NCBI RefSeq assembly: GCF_021654335.1
Contig: NZ_AP023423.1
Span: 2,479,001-2,543,000, forward strand
Length of the DNA: 64,000 bases
Source of the DNA: Sideroxyarcus emersonii
Lineage (GTDB): Bacteria > Pseudomonadota > Gammaproteobacteria > Burkholderiales > Gallionellaceae
Reading direction: 5' to 3'
Shown here one piece after another: positions 8,231 to 18,295 of the stretch; within the stretch, counting starts at the first letter, position 1, and each line of letters starts with the position of its first letter. The position numbers were made by a program, and so were the translations under genes. The notes under the pieces are model-generated. The model was not told the DNA's origin. It was given only the letters and a program-made list of their open reading frames with translations, and searched no databases.

Positions 8231-10081
8231 TTATCTCTCCACCTGCGACACGTCGCGCACAGCACCTTTATCGGCACTGGTCACCATCGCCGCATAGGCC
8301 CTGAGTGCCGCCGATATCTTGCGCGGACGCTCGGCCGCCGGCTTCCAGGCCTTGCTGCCCTTCGCTTCCATCGCCGCGCGCCGCTGCGCCAGTTCGGCAT
8401 CGGAGATCGCCAGATTGATCGTGCGGTTGGGAATGTCGATCTCGATGCGGTCGCCTTCCTGCACCAGCCCGATCGCGCCACCGCTCGCCGCTTCCGGCGA
8501 GACGTGGCCGATCGAAAGGCCGGAGGTGCCGCCGGAGAAACGCCCGTCGGTCAACAAGGCGCAGGCCTTGCCCAGGCCTTTCGACTTCAGGTACGAAGTC
8601 GGGTACAGCATCTCCTGCATGCCGGGGCCGCCCTTGGGACCTTCGTAGCGGATCACCACCACGTCGCCGGCAACGATCTGGTCGGCAAGGATGCCGGCAG
8701 TCGCCGCATCCTGGCTCTCGAACACGCGCGCGCGCCCGCTGAACTTGAGAATGCTTTCATCCACACCCGCCGTCTTGACGATGCAACCGTCCAGCGCGAT
8801 ATTGCCGTGCAATACCGCCAGGCCGCCGTCCCTGGAGTAGGCATGCGCCTTGTCGCGGATGCAGCCCTTGGCGCGATCCACGTCCAGCTCCGGATAGAGC
8901 ATGGATTGGGAAAAGGCGATGGTCGTCGGAATGCCGCCCGGTGCGGCGCGATAGAATTTCTTCACTTCTTCGCTTACTGTCTGCGCGACATCCCACTGCC
9001 TGAGTCCGTCACGCAGGGTCTTGCTGTGCACCGAGCCGACCTCGCCATGCAGCAACCCGGCCCGATCCAGTTCGCCCAGGATGGCGACGATGCCGCCGGC
9101 ACGATGCACGTCTTCCATGTGGTATTCGCTGGAGGGTGCCACCTTGCACAAGGTCGGCACATGGCGCGACAGCCGGTCCATATCTTTCATGGTGAAATCC
9201 ACGCCCGCCTCGCGCGCGACGGCCAACAGGTGCAGCACGGTGTTGGTCGAACCACCCATGGCGATGTCCAGCGTCATTGCGTTCTCGAACGCATCGAACG
9301 TGGCGATGCTGCGCGGCAGGATCGAAGCATCGTCCTGTTCGTAATAACGCTTGGCGAGTTCGACGACCAGGCGTCCGGCGCGCAGGAACAATTGTTTGCG
9401 CTCGGCGTGTGTCGCCACCAGCGAACCGTTGCCGGGCAGACTCAAGCCCAAAGCCTCTGTCAGGCAGTTCATCGAGTTGGCGGTAAACATGCCGGAACAG
9501 GAGCCGCAGGTCGGGCAGGCGGAGCGCTCGATGGCATCCACCTCTTCATCGCTTACGCGACTGTCGGCCGCAGCGACCATCGCATCGACCAGGTCGAGAC
9601 CTTTGACCTTGCCCTGCCAGTTGACCTTGCCCGCCTCCATCGGACCACCGGAAACGAACACCACCGGGATGTTCAGGCGCATCGCGGCCATCAGCATGCC
9701 GGGCGTGATCTTGTCGCAGTTGGAGATGCACACCAGCGCATCGGCGCAATGCGCATTGACCATGTATTCCACGCTGTCGGCGATCAGGTCGCGCGAAGGC
9801 AGCGAATACAGCATGCCGTCGTGTCCCATGGCGATGCCGTCGTCAACCGCGATGGTGTTGAACTCCTTGGCGATGCCGCCCGCCTTTTCGATCTCGCGTG
9901 CCACCAGTTGCCCCATATCTTTCAGGTGCACGTGTCCGGGCACGAACTGGGTAAAGGAATTGGCGATCGCGATGATGGGTTTGCCAAAATCGCCGTCAAC
10001 CATGCCGGTTGCTCGCCACAATGAGCGTGCACCGGCCATGTTGCGGCCATGGGTGGAGGTACGGGAACGGTAGGCGGGCAT
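8231..10081 (-). CDS. ilvD: Dihydroxy-acid dehydratase
   Basis: IlvD converts dihydroxy-isovalerate and dihydroxy-methylvalerate to the keto acids that are the last intermediates of valine and isoleucine synthesis. The 616 residues match the longer, E. coli-type enzyme. Iron-sulphur ligands are visible in [11 protein letters not shown] and [17 protein letters not shown]. The C-terminal part contains [16 protein letters not shown], the characteristic dehydratase signature. It is transcribed alone, divergent from lgt across 65 bp. With ilvA at 55504 it shows isoleucine genes scattered rather than in one ilv operon. Confidence 0.96.
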   Translation of the reverse strand: MPAYRSRTSTHGRNMAGARSLWRATGMVDGDFGKPIIAIANSFTQFVPGHVHLKDMGQLVAREIEKAGGIAKEFNTIAVDDGIAMGHDGMLYSLPSRDLIADSVEYMVNAHCADALVCISNCDKITPGMLMAAMRLNIPVVFVSGGPMEAGKVNWQGKVKGLDLVDAMVAAADSRVSDEEVDAIERSACPTCGSCSGMFTANSMNCLTEALGLSLPGNGSLVATHAERKQLFLRAGRLVVELAKRYYEQDDASILPRSIATFDAFENAMTLDIAMGGSTNTVLHLLAVAREAGVDFTMKDMDRLSRHVPTLCKVAPSSEYHMEDVHRAGGIVAILGELDRAGLLHGEVGSVHSKTLRDGLRQWDVAQTVSEEVKKFYRAAPGGIPTTIAFSQSMLYPELDVDRAKGCIRDKAHAYSRDGGLAVLHGNIALDGCIVKTAGVDESILKFSGRARVFESQDAATAGILADQIVAGDVVVIRYEGPKGGPGMQEMLYPTSYLKSKGLGKACALLTDGRFSGGTSGLSIGHVSPEAASGGAIGLVQEGDRIEIDIPNRTINLAISDAELAQRRAAMEAKGSKAWKPAAERPRKISAALRAYAAMVTSADKGAVRDVSQVER

Positions 10082-10146
10082 GTTGTCTCTCTAAGGTAAA
10101 GATGAAGCACGTATAATCCGACGACCGATTTTACTCTATTCGCCCC

Positions 10147-10950
10147 ATGCTCGTTCATCCACAATTCGACCCCGTTGCCATCCATCTCGGATCATTCGGC
10201 ATCCACTGGTATGGGCTGATGTACCTGCTCGGCTTCGTCTGCTTCATCTGGCTGGGAAGAAAACGGCTGCGCAGCCTGGGCCGGCCCGGCTGGGATGAGA
10301 GATTCCTCGACGACCTGCTGTTCCATGGCGTGCTCGGCGTGGTACTGGGCGGACGCATGGGCGAGGTACTGTTCTACAACCCCGGCTATTACTTTTCCCA
10401 TCCGCTGAAGATCATCGCGGTGTGGGAAGGCGGCATGTCGTTCCATGGCGGCTTTCTCGGTGTGCTGGTGGCGATGGCGCTGTTCGCCCGCAGCCGCAAC
10501 ATCCGCTGGCTGGCGCTGATGGACTTCATCGCACCGCTGGTGCCGCCGGGCCTGGCTTTCGGGCGACTCGGCAATTTTATCAACGGCGAACTGTGGGGGC
10601 GCCCAGCCGATGTGCCCTGGGCCATGGTGTTCCCGCAAGTGGACAGCATCCCGCGCCATCCTTCGCAGCTGTATGAATTCGCGCTCGAAGGTGTCGCACT
10701 ATTCATATTGCTCTGGTTGTATTCAGGCAGGTCTCGCCCGGTCGGCGCCGTATCGGGCCTGTTCCTGATCGGCTATGGAAGCTTCCGCTTCATCGGCGAG
10801 TTCACGCGCAATCCGGATGACGGCATCTTCGGCCTGATGACGTTCGGCATCAGCATGGGCCAATGGCTGAGCCTGCCGATGGTGTTGGCCGGTGCAGGCT
10901 TGATGGCATGGTCCTATCGACGGGCACAGGAAGCGGATCGCAAGACTTAG
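10147..10950 (+). CDS. lgt: Phosphatidylglycerol:prolipoprotein diacylglyceryl transferase
   Basis: Lgt transfers a diacylglyceryl group from phosphatidylglycerol to the lipobox cysteine of prolipoproteins, the first step of lipoprotein maturation in the inner membrane. The 267 residues carry the signature [14 protein letters not shown] (about 139-152) with Arg140 and the His100 of SFHGG corresponding to E. coli His103 and Arg143. Seven membrane segments are evident. A TATAAT at 10112-10117 on the plus strand could be its -10 box, although no good -35 is visible. It is the first of a run of plus-strand genes to yacG. Confidence 0.96.
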   Translation: MLVHPQFDPVAIHLGSFGIHWYGLMYLLGFVCFIWLGRKRLRSLGRPGWDERFLDDLLFHGVLGVVLGGRMGEVLFYNPGYYFSHPLKIIAVWEGGMSFHGGFLGVLVAMALFARSRNIRWLALMDFIAPLVPPGLAFGRLGNFINGELWGRPADVPWAMVFPQVDSIPRHPSQLYEFALEGVALFILLWLYSGRSRPVGAVSGLFLIGYGSFRFIGEFTRNPDDGIFGLMTFGISMGQWLSLPMVLAGAGLMAWSYRRAQEADRKT

Positions 10951-11049
10951 GCCCATCCGCGACTTATTGCATCAGCAACGGCCGCTTCCTTGACACCCAC
11001 CCCCCCCTCCCAGATACTCCGAGCATCGCGTTAGTTAAGGCTGTCTGTT

Positions 11050-12339
11050 TTGGACGATTTCACTTTGGGCACGCTGTTCGTAGCCCTGCTCATTATCCTG
11101 CTGTGTTCCGGATTCTTTTCAGCTTCCGAGACCAGCATGATGGCGATCAACCGTTACCGCCTGAACCATCTGGTCAGGAAAGGCAACAAAAGCGCCAAGC
11201 TCACCGCCAGACTGCTGGCACAGACAGACAAGCTGCTCGGATCCATCCTGCTCGGCAACACCCTGCTCAATGTGGCGGCGGCAACGCTGGCCGAGATCAT
11301 CGTGCTGCGCCTGTTCGGCCACGACAACAGCACGGCGCTGCTGGTCGGCTCGCTGACCGTCACCTTCGCGATCCTGGTGTTCAGCGAGATCATGCCCAAG
11401 GTCATTGCAGCCAGTCATGCGGAACGCGTGGCGCTGCCTTCCAGTTATGCATTGGCCGCCATCATCAAGCTGTTCTACCCCGTCGTCTCCATCGCCACCG
11501 CACTGGTGCGCGGCATGTTGTGGCTATTGCGCATCAAGGTGCAGACCGATCACAGCCATCACAAGCTGAGCCTGGAAGAGTTGCGTTCGCTGGTGCTGGA
11601 GGCCGAGCATTTCCTTCCGCGCAAACACCAGAAGATGCTGCTGAACCTGGTCGACCTGGAGCGCGTCACCGTCAACGACGTGATGATTCCGCGCAACCAG
11701 ATCGAAGCCCTGGATGCCGGCGCCGACCCGGCCGAGCTGCGCCAGCAGATCATCACCTGCCATCACACGCTGTTGCCCGTGTATGCGCAGACGCCGGGCA
11801 ACGTCATCGGCATCCTGCATATCAAGCGTGTACTGCCGCTGCTTGAGGATACGCTGGACACCGGGCAATTCCGCGAGATCCTGCACGATCCCTATTTCAT
11901 TCCTTCGGATACCCCCTTGCTCAAGCAACTGCAGCAATTCCAGGAACGGCAGACGCGCATGGGGCTGGTGGTGGACGAATACGGCGAACTGCTCGGCCTG
12001 GTCACGCTGGAAAACATCCTGGAAGAGATCGTCGGCGAGTTCACCACGCAATCCCCCGCCCAGACCGGCAAGTTCCTGCGCCAGGACGATGGCAGCCTGC
12101 TGCTCGACGGCAGCAGCAGCCTGCGCGAACTGAACCGCAAACTGGGCCTGCAGCTCCCGCTGGGGGAGGCCAAGACCCTCAACGGCCTGATCCTGGAACA
12201 TTTGCAGGACATCCCGGAAGCCGGGACCAGCCTCAAGATCGGCAACTATCCGATTGAAATCATCCAGACCCAAGATCGTGCGGTCAAGGTCGCAAGACTG
12301 TTCCCTGCACAAAAAAGCCAGCCTTTACAAAGAGGGTAA
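11050..12339 (+). CDS. HlyC/CorC (CNNM) family membrane transporter
   Basis: This 429-residue protein begins with TTG at 11050. It has an N-terminal DUF21/CNNM membrane domain (about residues 1-180; SGFFSASETSMMAINRYRL is the diagnostic S-x-x-E-T motif), a pair of CBS domains (about 205-330) and a C-terminal CorC_HlyC domain (about 345-425) following DEYGELLGLVTLENILEEIVGE. Family members export or sense magnesium or cobalt, but others act differently; the ion is uncertain. In many betaproteobacteria it precedes pilB-pilC-pilD; here pilC follows directly. Confidence 0.9.
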   Translation: MDDFTLGTLFVALLIILLCSGFFSASETSMMAINRYRLNHLVRKGNKSAKLTARLLAQTDKLLGSILLGNTLLNVAAATLAEIIVLRLFGHDNSTALLVGSLTVTFAILVFSEIMPKVIAASHAERVALPSSYALAAIIKLFYPVVSIATALVRGMLWLLRIKVQTDHSHHKLSLEELRSLVLEAEHFLPRKHQKMLLNLVDLERVTVNDVMIPRNQIEALDAGADPAELRQQIITCHHTLLPVYAQTPGNVIGILHIKRVLPLLEDTLDTGQFREILHDPYFIPSDTPLLKQLQQFQERQTRMGLVVDEYGELLGLVTLENILEEIVGEFTTQSPAQTGKFLRQDDGSLLLDGSSSLRELNRKLGLQLPLGEAKTLNGLILEHLQDIPEAGTSLKIGNYPIEIIQTQDRAVKVARLFPAQKSQPLQRG

Positions 12340-12446
12340 AGCCATGCATCATGCAAAAGTCCTTTATAATCTGGCGCATCGCGCATGAATAATATCAACA
12401 GTTGGCAGACGGGCCGCCATGACGGCATTTGAATCGAGGTCACAGG

Positions 12447-13667
12447 ATGGCTACAGCAAGATCTGACAAACCGAAAGAGCAGCAATACGCCTGGGAAGGC
12501 AAGGACAAGGCCGGCAAGATCGTCAAGGGCGAGATGCGCGGCGCCGGCGAAGCCAGCGTTTCGGCGCATTTGCGCCGCCAGGGCATCACCGTCACCAAGA
12601 TCAAGAAGAGCTCAAAGGGCGGCGGCAAGGTTACCGAAAAGGACATCACGCTGTTCACGCGCCAGCTCGCCACCATGCTGAAGTCTGGCGTACCGCTGCT
12701 GCAAGCTTTCGACATCGTCGGCAAGGGTCACGACAATCCTGCCGTCGCACGCTTGCTGTTCGACATCAAGACCGATGTCGAGACCGGCAGCAGCCTGGAA
12801 CAGTCATTCCGCAAGTTCCCGCTGTATTTCGACGACCTGTACTGCAACCTGCTCGGTGCGGGCGAAGCGGCGGGTATCCTGGACAGTCTGCTGGATCGTC
12901 TGGCGACCTACAAGGAAAAGATCCTGGCCATCAAGAGCAAGATCAAATCCGCCTTGTTCTACCCTGTTTCCATCATCGTGGTCGCATTCGTCATCACCGC
13001 AGTGATCATGATCTTCGTGATCCCCGCCTTCAAGACGCTGTTTTCCAACTTCGGCGCCGATTTGCCCGGCCCGACCCTGGTCGTCATGTCCATCTCCGAC
13101 TTTTTCGTGGCATGGTGGTGGGCGATTTTCGGTATCGTCGGCGGCAGCGTATACGGGTTCTTCTATGCCTGGAAGCGCAACAAGACCATGCAGCGCCGCA
13201 TGGACCAGCTGATGCTGAAGATCCCGGTGTTCGGGCCGCTGGTGCGCAAGGCTTCCATCGCGCGCTGGGCGCGCACCCTCTCCACCATGTTTGCAGCCGG
13301 CGTGCCGCTGGTCGAGGCTTTCGACTCCGTCGCGGGCGCTGCCGGCAATGCAGTCTATTCCGATGCCACCAAGGCCATCCAGCGCGAAGTGACGTCGGGC
13401 ACCAGCCTGACCGTGGCCATGCAAAATACCGATGTGTTCCCCAGCATGGTGCTGCAGATGGTCGCCATCGGCGAAGAGTCCGGCGCCCTGGACGCCATGC
13501 TGAGCAAGGTCGCAGACTTCTTCGAGGCCGAGGTCGACGACGCTGTGGAAGCGTTGTCGAGCCTGATGGAACCCATCATCATGGTGGTCCTGGGTACGCT
13601 GATCGGCGGCATGGTGGTGGCAATGTACCTGCCGATCTTCAAAATGGGCCAGGCCGTCAGCGGTTAG
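12447..13667 (+). CDS. pilC: Type IV pilus inner-membrane platform protein PilC
   Basis: PilC is the polytopic platform on which the type IV pilus assembly ATPases act. The 406 residues show two repeated T2SS-F domains (FTRQLATMLKSGVPLLQAF at about 65-83 and WARTLSTMFAAGVPLVEAF at about 273-291), each followed by hydrophobic helices, and an ending of MYLPIFKMGQAVSG typical of the family. I chose ATG at 12447, six bases after a GAGGT site; an alternative TTG at 12429 lacks one. It is followed by a terminator and then pilD. pilB, the extension ATPase normally just upstream, is absent. Confidence 0.95.
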   Translation: MATARSDKPKEQQYAWEGKDKAGKIVKGEMRGAGEASVSAHLRRQGITVTKIKKSSKGGGKVTEKDITLFTRQLATMLKSGVPLLQAFDIVGKGHDNPAVARLLFDIKTDVETGSSLEQSFRKFPLYFDDLYCNLLGAGEAAGILDSLLDRLATYKEKILAIKSKIKSALFYPVSIIVVAFVITAVIMIFVIPAFKTLFSNFGADLPGPTLVVMSISDFFVAWWWAIFGIVGGSVYGFFYAWKRNKTMQRRMDQLMLKIPVFGPLVRKASIARWARTLSTMFAAGVPLVEAFDSVAGAAGNAVYSDATKAIQREVTSGTSLTVAMQNTDVFPSMVLQMVAIGEESGALDAMLSKVADFFEAEVDDAVEALSSLMEPIIMVVLGTLIGGMVVAMYLPIFKMGQAVSG

Positions 13668-13683
13668 GCAACCAGACGACAAC

Positions 13684-13710
13684 GGGCGCGGCGATGGCCG
13701 CGCCTTTTTT
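13684..13710 (+). terminator. Intrinsic terminator after pilC
   Basis: A GC-rich stem GGCGCGGC/GCCGCGCC with a short loop is followed by TTTTTT, 17 bases beyond the pilC stop. It separates pilC from pilD, which must then have its own promoter in the 140-bp gap that follows. Confidence 0.88.
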
Positions 13711-13849
13711 GTATATGCAAGGTGATCGATGCCACTTCCGGTGCAATCCAGCGCGCTGATTTTTCCGTGCTCGCCGGGATCCCAGAACTGCTTGTCGGTA
13801 GTTTTAGCTCCGATATAACCCACCGTTAGGCTTCACCGAAACTATCGCC

Positions 13850-14719
13850 ATGACCGAACTATTCCAGCTATTCAAATCCGAACCCCTCGTATTCGCCATT
13901 GCCTGCGGCCTGCTGGGCCTGGTGGTCGGCAGCTTTCTCAACGTCGTCATCCACCGCCTGCCCAGGATGATGGAACGCGATTGGCACGCACAATGCGCCG
14001 AGCTGAACGGGCAATCGCCTGAGCCAGCCCCGCGCTACAACCTGCTCGTACCCCGCTCCGCCTGTCCGCATTGCGGGCACGCCATCAGCGCGGCAGAGAA
14101 CATCCCGGTTCTGAGCTACCTGTTGCTGCGCGGCAAATGCAAAGGCTGCGGAGCCGCCATCTCGCCGCGCTACCCCACCGTCGAAGCCGTCAGCGGCATC
14201 CTCAGCGCCTATGCCGCCTGGCATTTCGGTTTTGGCATTGCCGCAGTTGCGGCCCTCGTATTCATATGGGCACTGCTCGCACTCACCTTCATCGATTTCG
14301 ATACCCAGCTGCTGCCGGATGACATCACCCTGCCGCTGCTCTGGCTCGGTCTGCTGCTCAACCTCAATGGCGTCTATACTTCATTACCCAATGCCGTCAT
14401 CGGTGCGGCTGCAGGCTATCTCTGCCTGTGGAGCGTGTACTGGGCATTCAAGCTCACTACCGGCAAGGAAGGCATGGGTTACGGCGATTTCAAGCTGCTG
14501 GCCGTCATCGGGGCATGGCTGGGCTGGCAGCTGTTGCCGCTGGTCATCCTGCTCTCTTCCCTGGTCGGTGCCGTGGTCGGCATCGCGCTCATCCTGTTCG
14601 CCAAACATGGCCGCAATATCCCCATCCCATTCGGGCCTTACCTCGCAGGGGGCGGATTGATCGCGCTGTTCTGGGGGCTGGCACTGACGCAAAGTTACCT
14701 GCAGTTGCTGGCCCTGTGA
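13850..14719 (+). CDS. pilD: Prepilin peptidase / N-methyltransferase PilD
   Basis: PilD cleaves the leader of type IV prepilins and type II pseudopilins and methylates the new N-terminus. The 289 residues include the zinc-ligand cysteines Cys72-Cys75 (CPHC) and Cys97-Cys100 (CKGC) of the methylase loop. The aspartyl-protease pair lies in FIDFD (about residues 147-151) and GYGDFK (Asp213). Eight membrane segments fit the bifunctional form. Its stop overlaps the coaE GTG start, so pilD and coaE are co-translated. Neighbours pilC, coaE and zapD follow the standard betaproteobacterial order. Confidence 0.96.
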   Translation: MTELFQLFKSEPLVFAIACGLLGLVVGSFLNVVIHRLPRMMERDWHAQCAELNGQSPEPAPRYNLLVPRSACPHCGHAISAAENIPVLSYLLLRGKCKGCGAAISPRYPTVEAVSGILSAYAAWHFGFGIAAVAALVFIWALLALTFIDFDTQLLPDDITLPLLWLGLLLNLNGVYTSLPNAVIGAAAGYLCLWSVYWAFKLTTGKEGMGYGDFKLLAVIGAWLGWQLLPLVILLSSLVGAVVGIALILFAKHGRNIPIPFGPYLAGGGLIALFWGLALTQSYLQLLAL

Positions 14720-15327
14720 GCTATCTGGTAGGCCTGACAGGCGGCATTGGCAGCGGCAAAAGCACCGTTGCCCACCTGTTCGCCGCCCTCGGCGTGCGTA
14801 TCGTCGACACCGACCTGATCTCGCACCAGCTGACCCAGTCCAGCGGAATGGCCATTCCAGCGATCCGGGCCGCATTCGGGGAGCAAGCCCTCAATCACGA
14901 AGGAGCACTCGATCGCAGCCGGATGCGTGCGCTTGTTTTTGGCGACGCGGCGGCAAGAGAGCGCCTGGAAGCGATCCTGCATCCGCTCATCTTCGCTCAA
15001 GCCAGGCAACAGGCCAGTGCGCCCACCGATGCACCTTACACGCTGGTCGTGGTGCCCCTGCTGTTCGAAAGCGGGTGCTATGCCGGCTGGCTGCAACGCG
15101 TCATCACCGTGGACTGTTCGGAAGACACCCAGATCGCCCGTACCGTCCAGCGCAACAATCTGGATGAAGCCGCCGTACGGGCCATCATGGCGCGCCAGCT
15201 CGGCCGGACCGAGCGGTTGCGCCTGGCAGACGAGGTCATTGACAACAACGGCAACCTGGAGCGCCTGAAAGAACAGGTCGTCAGGATGCACCGCCGTTTA
15301 TCGGTTTTGGCCGCCGAAAGCAATTGA
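14716..15327 (+). CDS. coaE: Dephospho-CoA kinase
   Basis: CoaE phosphorylates the 3'-hydroxyl of dephospho-CoA, the last step of coenzyme A synthesis. The 203 residues start with GTG (overlapping the pilD stop as GTGA) and show P-loop GGIGSGKS at residues 9-16, DTDLISHQL (about 35-43) and VVPLLFESG (about 112-120), all diagnostic for the family. Length is normal. Confidence 0.96.
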   Translation: MSYLVGLTGGIGSGKSTVAHLFAALGVRIVDTDLISHQLTQSSGMAIPAIRAAFGEQALNHEGALDRSRMRALVFGDAAARERLEAILHPLIFAQARQQASAPTDAPYTLVVVPLLFESGCYAGWLQRVITVDCSEDTQIARTVQRNNLDEAAVRAIMARQLGRTERLRLADEVIDNNGNLERLKEQVVRMHRRLSVLAAESN

Positions 15328-15388
15328 CGCGATGCGGCACTGCCTATATCTTTCGCAACCACCAAAACCCCGTCCCGGCTAGACGAAT

Positions 15389-16147
15389 GTGATCAGTTAC
15401 GAGTTTCCTCTCAACGAACGAGTACGCACGATGCTGCGCCTGGAAGATCTCTTCTTCCGCATCAGCAGGTTCATCGAGAGCGACGAAAGCCCGGACCACC
15501 ATGCCGCACTCGGTGTGCTGTTCGAGATACTCGAAGTAGCCTGCCGCGCCGACCTCAAATCCGACCTGCTGCAAGAACTGGAACGCCAGAAGAAGGCGCT
15601 GAGCGCGCTGCACAACAACCCCGAGATACTGGAAGATGCGCTGGATGCCGTGCTCGGCGAGATCGAAAACGCCAGCGCCAGACTGCTCGGCATGAGCGGC
15701 AAGATCGGCCAGCACCTGCGTGACGACGAATGGCTGATGGCGATCAAGCAGCGCGCCTGCATCCCCGGCGGCGTGTGCGAGTTCGACCTGCCTTCCTATC
15801 ACTATTGGCAGCACCAGAGCGCCGAGCTCCGCCGCAAGAACCTGGATGCCTGGCTCGCCCCCATGCTGCCGTTGCGCGACGGCATCACCATCCTGCTCAA
15901 GCTGTTGCGCGAGAACGGCAAGGTCCACCACTTCACCGCCTTCCATGGCAGCTTCCAGCAAATGCAGGGGGGCCGCGTGGCACAGATGTTGCGCATATCG
16001 CTTGATGTCGGACTGCCCTGCATTCCCGAGGTCAGCGCCAACAAGTACGCGCTCAATATCCGCTTCGTTGCAGCCAGCTTCGCAGCCAAGACTGCGCTGT
16101 ACGACCAGGATGTGGCCTTCGATCTGACCTTCTGCTCGCTGCAATGA
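15389..16147 (+). CDS. zapD: Cell division protein ZapD
   Basis: ZapD (DUF1342) bundles FtsZ protofilaments and stabilises the Z-ring. The 252 residues start with GTG at 15389 and match the family from [18 protein letters not shown] (about residues 4-21) through [11 protein letters not shown] to the C-terminal FDLTFC. It lies between coaE and yacG, its usual place, and overlaps yacG by four bases. Together with zapA at 607 the window encodes two independent FtsZ-bundling factors plus FtsZ itself. Confidence 0.94.
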   Translation: MISYEFPLNERVRTMLRLEDLFFRISRFIESDESPDHHAALGVLFEILEVACRADLKSDLLQELERQKKALSALHNNPEILEDALDAVLGEIENASARLLGMSGKIGQHLRDDEWLMAIKQRACIPGGVCEFDLPSYHYWQHQSAELRRKNLDAWLAPMLPLRDGITILLKLLRENGKVHHFTAFHGSFQQMQGGRVAQMLRISLDVGLPCIPEVSANKYALNIRFVAASFAAKTALYDQDVAFDLTFCSLQ

Positions 16148-16329
16148 ACAAGCCACCTGTCGTCGCCTGCCCGAACTGCGGCAAGGAACTGGTATGGGAT
16201 ACCGGCAACCGCTTCCGCCCGTTCTGCAGCGAACGCTGCAAACTCATTGATCTGGGCAAATGGGCAAACGAAGAATACCGCGTCGAACAACGCGAACGGG
16301 ATGCCGGCAATCAGGAAACCCAGGCCTGA
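16144..16329 (+). CDS. yacG: DNA gyrase inhibitor YacG (zinc protein)
   Basis: YacG is a small zinc-finger protein shown in E. coli to bind GyrB and inhibit gyrase. The 61 residues carry four cysteine ligands: Cys9, Cys12 (CPNC), Cys28 and Cys32 (CSERC), followed by the family motif [12 protein letters not shown]. Its 3' end overlaps the convergent Nudix gene by 19 bases. Confidence 0.94.
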   Translation: MNKPPVVACPNCGKELVWDTGNRFRPFCSERCKLIDLGKWANEEYRVEQRERDAGNQETQA

Positions 16330-17255
16330 CGCAGCAAGGCAATGCCGTGCGCACCATGCTGCCACGCGACCCGCATATCGTCCTCGACCAGCCCGCCCAG
16401 GGCGTACACCGGGATGGACGTTCCCGCCACGATCACCGCAAAGCCCGCCCACCCCAGGTGCTGCGCGCCGGGATGGGATCTTGTCGGCAGCACCGGACTC
16501 AACAGTGCGAAATCGCAGCCCAGTGATTCGGCTCGACGCAACTCCTCGGCATTGTGGCAGGAAGCTGCACACCAATCGATGGCCGGCCGCTCCTTCAGTT
16601 CCGCCAGCTGCGTCGATGTCAACTGCACACCCGCCGCCCCCACTTCCTGGGCCAGCGCCACATCGCCATTGAGCAGCAGCTTCGCGCCGCATGCGTGGGT
16701 CAGCGTCGCCACGCGTAGCGCCAGTTCCCGCAATTCGTTACGCGACAGGTCTTTCTCGCGCAACTGGACCAGCCGCAGGCCGGCATCCAACCTGGTTTTC
16801 AACCTGGCCAGAAACGGTTCTACCCCCAGTTCGGCGGCATTGCTGATGGCATACAGATCCGGCAATTCCAGGGCTCGCAGGATGGGGGCATTGGCAGGAA
16901 GAACCGGCTCGACCGAAGCCCTGCCCGGGTATTGCCAGGCAAACTGCTGGCCTTCGTGCGGGTGCGGCTCGCCGCCCCATGCCGTCACGCGAAAGAAATT
17001 CAGGCGTACCGTCGCATGCGGGTACGTGAACACATGGGTAAGCCACGGATAAGCGGTTTGCACGGTGATTCCCAGCTCTTCGCGCAGTTCGCGCAACAAC
17101 GCGTCGCGAGGCGTTTCGCCCGGCTCCACCTTGCCCCCCGGGAATTCCCAGTAGCCGGCCCATATCTTGTCGACAGGGCGCTGGGCCAGCAGGAAAGAAC
17201 CGTCTGGGCGTTGCAATACTGCAGCGGCGACTTCGACGATCTTACTTTGCGACAT
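16311..17255 (-). CDS. Nudix hydrolase fused to a thiamine-phosphate-synthase-like domain
   Basis: This 314-residue protein has two parts. Residues 1-130 are a MutT-like Nudix domain with the Nudix box beginning GKVEPGE and ending RELREELGI (about 41-63), a cleaner of 8-oxo-dGTP or similar. Residues about 135-314 resemble thiamine phosphate synthase (ThiE/TenI fold: [40 protein letters not shown]). This fusion is common in beta- and gammaproteobacteria; the ThiE part usually is not proven to make thiamine. I chose ATG at 17255; an in-frame ATG at 17279 is possible. It overlaps the upstream DUF815 gene. Confidence 0.9.
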   Translation of the reverse strand: MSQSKIVEVAAAVLQRPDGSFLLAQRPVDKIWAGYWEFPGGKVEPGETPRDALLRELREELGITVQTAYPWLTHVFTYPHATVRLNFFRVTAWGGEPHPHEGQQFAWQYPGRASVEPVLPANAPILRALELPDLYAISNAAELGVEPFLARLKTRLDAGLRLVQLREKDLSRNELRELALRVATLTHACGAKLLLNGDVALAQEVGAAGVQLTSTQLAELKERPAIDWCAASCHNAEELRRAESLGCDFALLSPVLPTRSHPGAQHLGWAGFAVIVAGTSIPVYALGGLVEDDMRVAWQHGAHGIALLRQAWVS

Positions 17256-18105
17256 GCCGTCCGCACCAATCCTTCGCAAACTGCCCCGCCACCCTGCCGC
17301 TCCTCGATCCGCGCAGCAACGACCACTGCAATGCCGCCGTGCGCACTTCGTCAGTCAGCCCCTGCTTCCATCCATGATGCACCAGCCAATGTGCTGCCAC
17401 CGCCAGATATTCGTCCTGCGCAAACGGATAGAACGATATCCACAGGCCGAAGCGTTCGGACAGGGACACTTTCTCCTCCACGCTTTCTGCCGGGTGCACC
17501 TCGTCGCCGACGTGTTTTGTGGCAAGGTTATCCTGCATATAGTCCGGCATCAGGTGGCGGCGGTTGGACGTCGCGTAGATCAGCAGATTGTCGGAGAATG
17601 CGACCAGATCGCCGTCGAGCGCGGCCTTGAGCGACTGGTAGCCGGGTTCGGCATCATTGAAGGACAGATCGTCGCAATACAGGATGAAGCGCTCTGCGCG
17701 CCCCTGCACCAGACCGACGATGTACGACAGGTCGATCAGGCCCTGCTTGTCGATCTGGATCACGCGCAGGCCTTGCCCGGCATATTCGTTCAGCAGGGCC
17801 TTGACCAGCGACGACTTGCCCGTGCCGCGCGCACCGGAGAGCAGCACGTTGTTCGCCGTGCCGCCGCGCACGAATTGCTGCGTGTTCTGGCGGATGCGCT
17901 GTTTCTGGTCGTCGATGCCGAGCAGATCGGCGAGCGCGATACGCTGGAAATTCGGCACGGGATGAAGTGAGCGCTGCTGGTGATCCCAGCGGAAGGCGGC
18001 AGCGGATTGCCAGTCGGGAATTTGCGGTTGTGCGCCGGGCAACACGTTTTCCAAGCGGGCAAGTAAGCCTTCAGCACGACTTAGGAATCTTTCCAATTTA
18101 TCCAT
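17242..18105 (-). CDS. DUF815 family AAA ATPase
   Basis: This 287-residue cytoplasmic ATPase matches DUF815. An N-terminal linker (1-55) precedes the AAA core: Walker A GARGTGKS (91-98), a Walker B-like FILYCDDLSF (140-149) and a sensor-1 type YATSNRRHLMP. Proteins of this family are widespread in betaproteobacteria beside the MutT-like gene and argJ, but no biochemical role is established. The gene overlaps the Nudix/ThiE gene by 14 bases, so the two are likely co-expressed. It starts after a 303-bp gap with a structured repeat. Confidence 0.88.
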   Translation of the reverse strand: MDKLERFLSRAEGLLARLENVLPGAQPQIPDWQSAAAFRWDHQQRSLHPVPNFQRIALADLLGIDDQKQRIRQNTQQFVRGGTANNVLLSGARGTGKSSLVKALLNEYAGQGLRVIQIDKQGLIDLSYIVGLVQGRAERFILYCDDLSFNDAEPGYQSLKAALDGDLVAFSDNLLIYATSNRRHLMPDYMQDNLATKHVGDEVHPAESVEEKVSLSERFGLWISFYPFAQDEYLAVAAHWLVHHGWKQGLTDEVRTAALQWSLLRGSRSGRVAGQFAKDWCGRHVAK

Positions 18106-18132
18106 AACGAACCTCTTTGCTTAGCCGCCCAT

Positions 18133-18285
18133 TCCCCTGTGCGCCGCCGAGTAGCGCAGGCTGGTCAGGGGTAATCCGACGAATATGTTTGAGCACGTGA
18201 CCGCGCAGCGGGTCGTGCGAGCTTATGAGGAGGCCTGACCAGTCGAGCAACGCAGGGAACCCCGAAGGGGCGGCGCACCGGGGTC
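18133..18285. repeat. Branched fold-back (palindromic) element
   Basis: Nested inverted repeats are visible: outer arms GTGCGCCGCC (18139-18148) / GGCGGCGCAC (18269-18278), an inner pair CTGGTCAGG (18161-18169) / CCTGACCAG (18234-18242) and an apical hairpin GCACGTGACC / GGGTCGTGC (about 18193-18219). A CCCCGAAGGGG hairpin (18260-18270) sits near the right arm. The whole can fold into one multi-branch structure. It looks like a small non-autonomous mobile repeat or a structured RNA. Copies elsewhere in the genome are expected but cannot be checked here. Confidence 0.55.
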
Positions 18286-18295
18286 GCCTTCTTTT

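Noticed and set aside
7862..10024. Very long plus-strand frame opposite ParA and ilvD
   Set aside because: It is antisense to two confident genes; GC-rich codon bias commonly opens such frames.
12365..12380. TATAAT and a TGGC-GC pattern upstream of pilC
   Set aside because: The TATAAT at 12365 has no acceptable -35, and the TGGC pattern fails the sigma-54 TTGC half, so no promoter was called.
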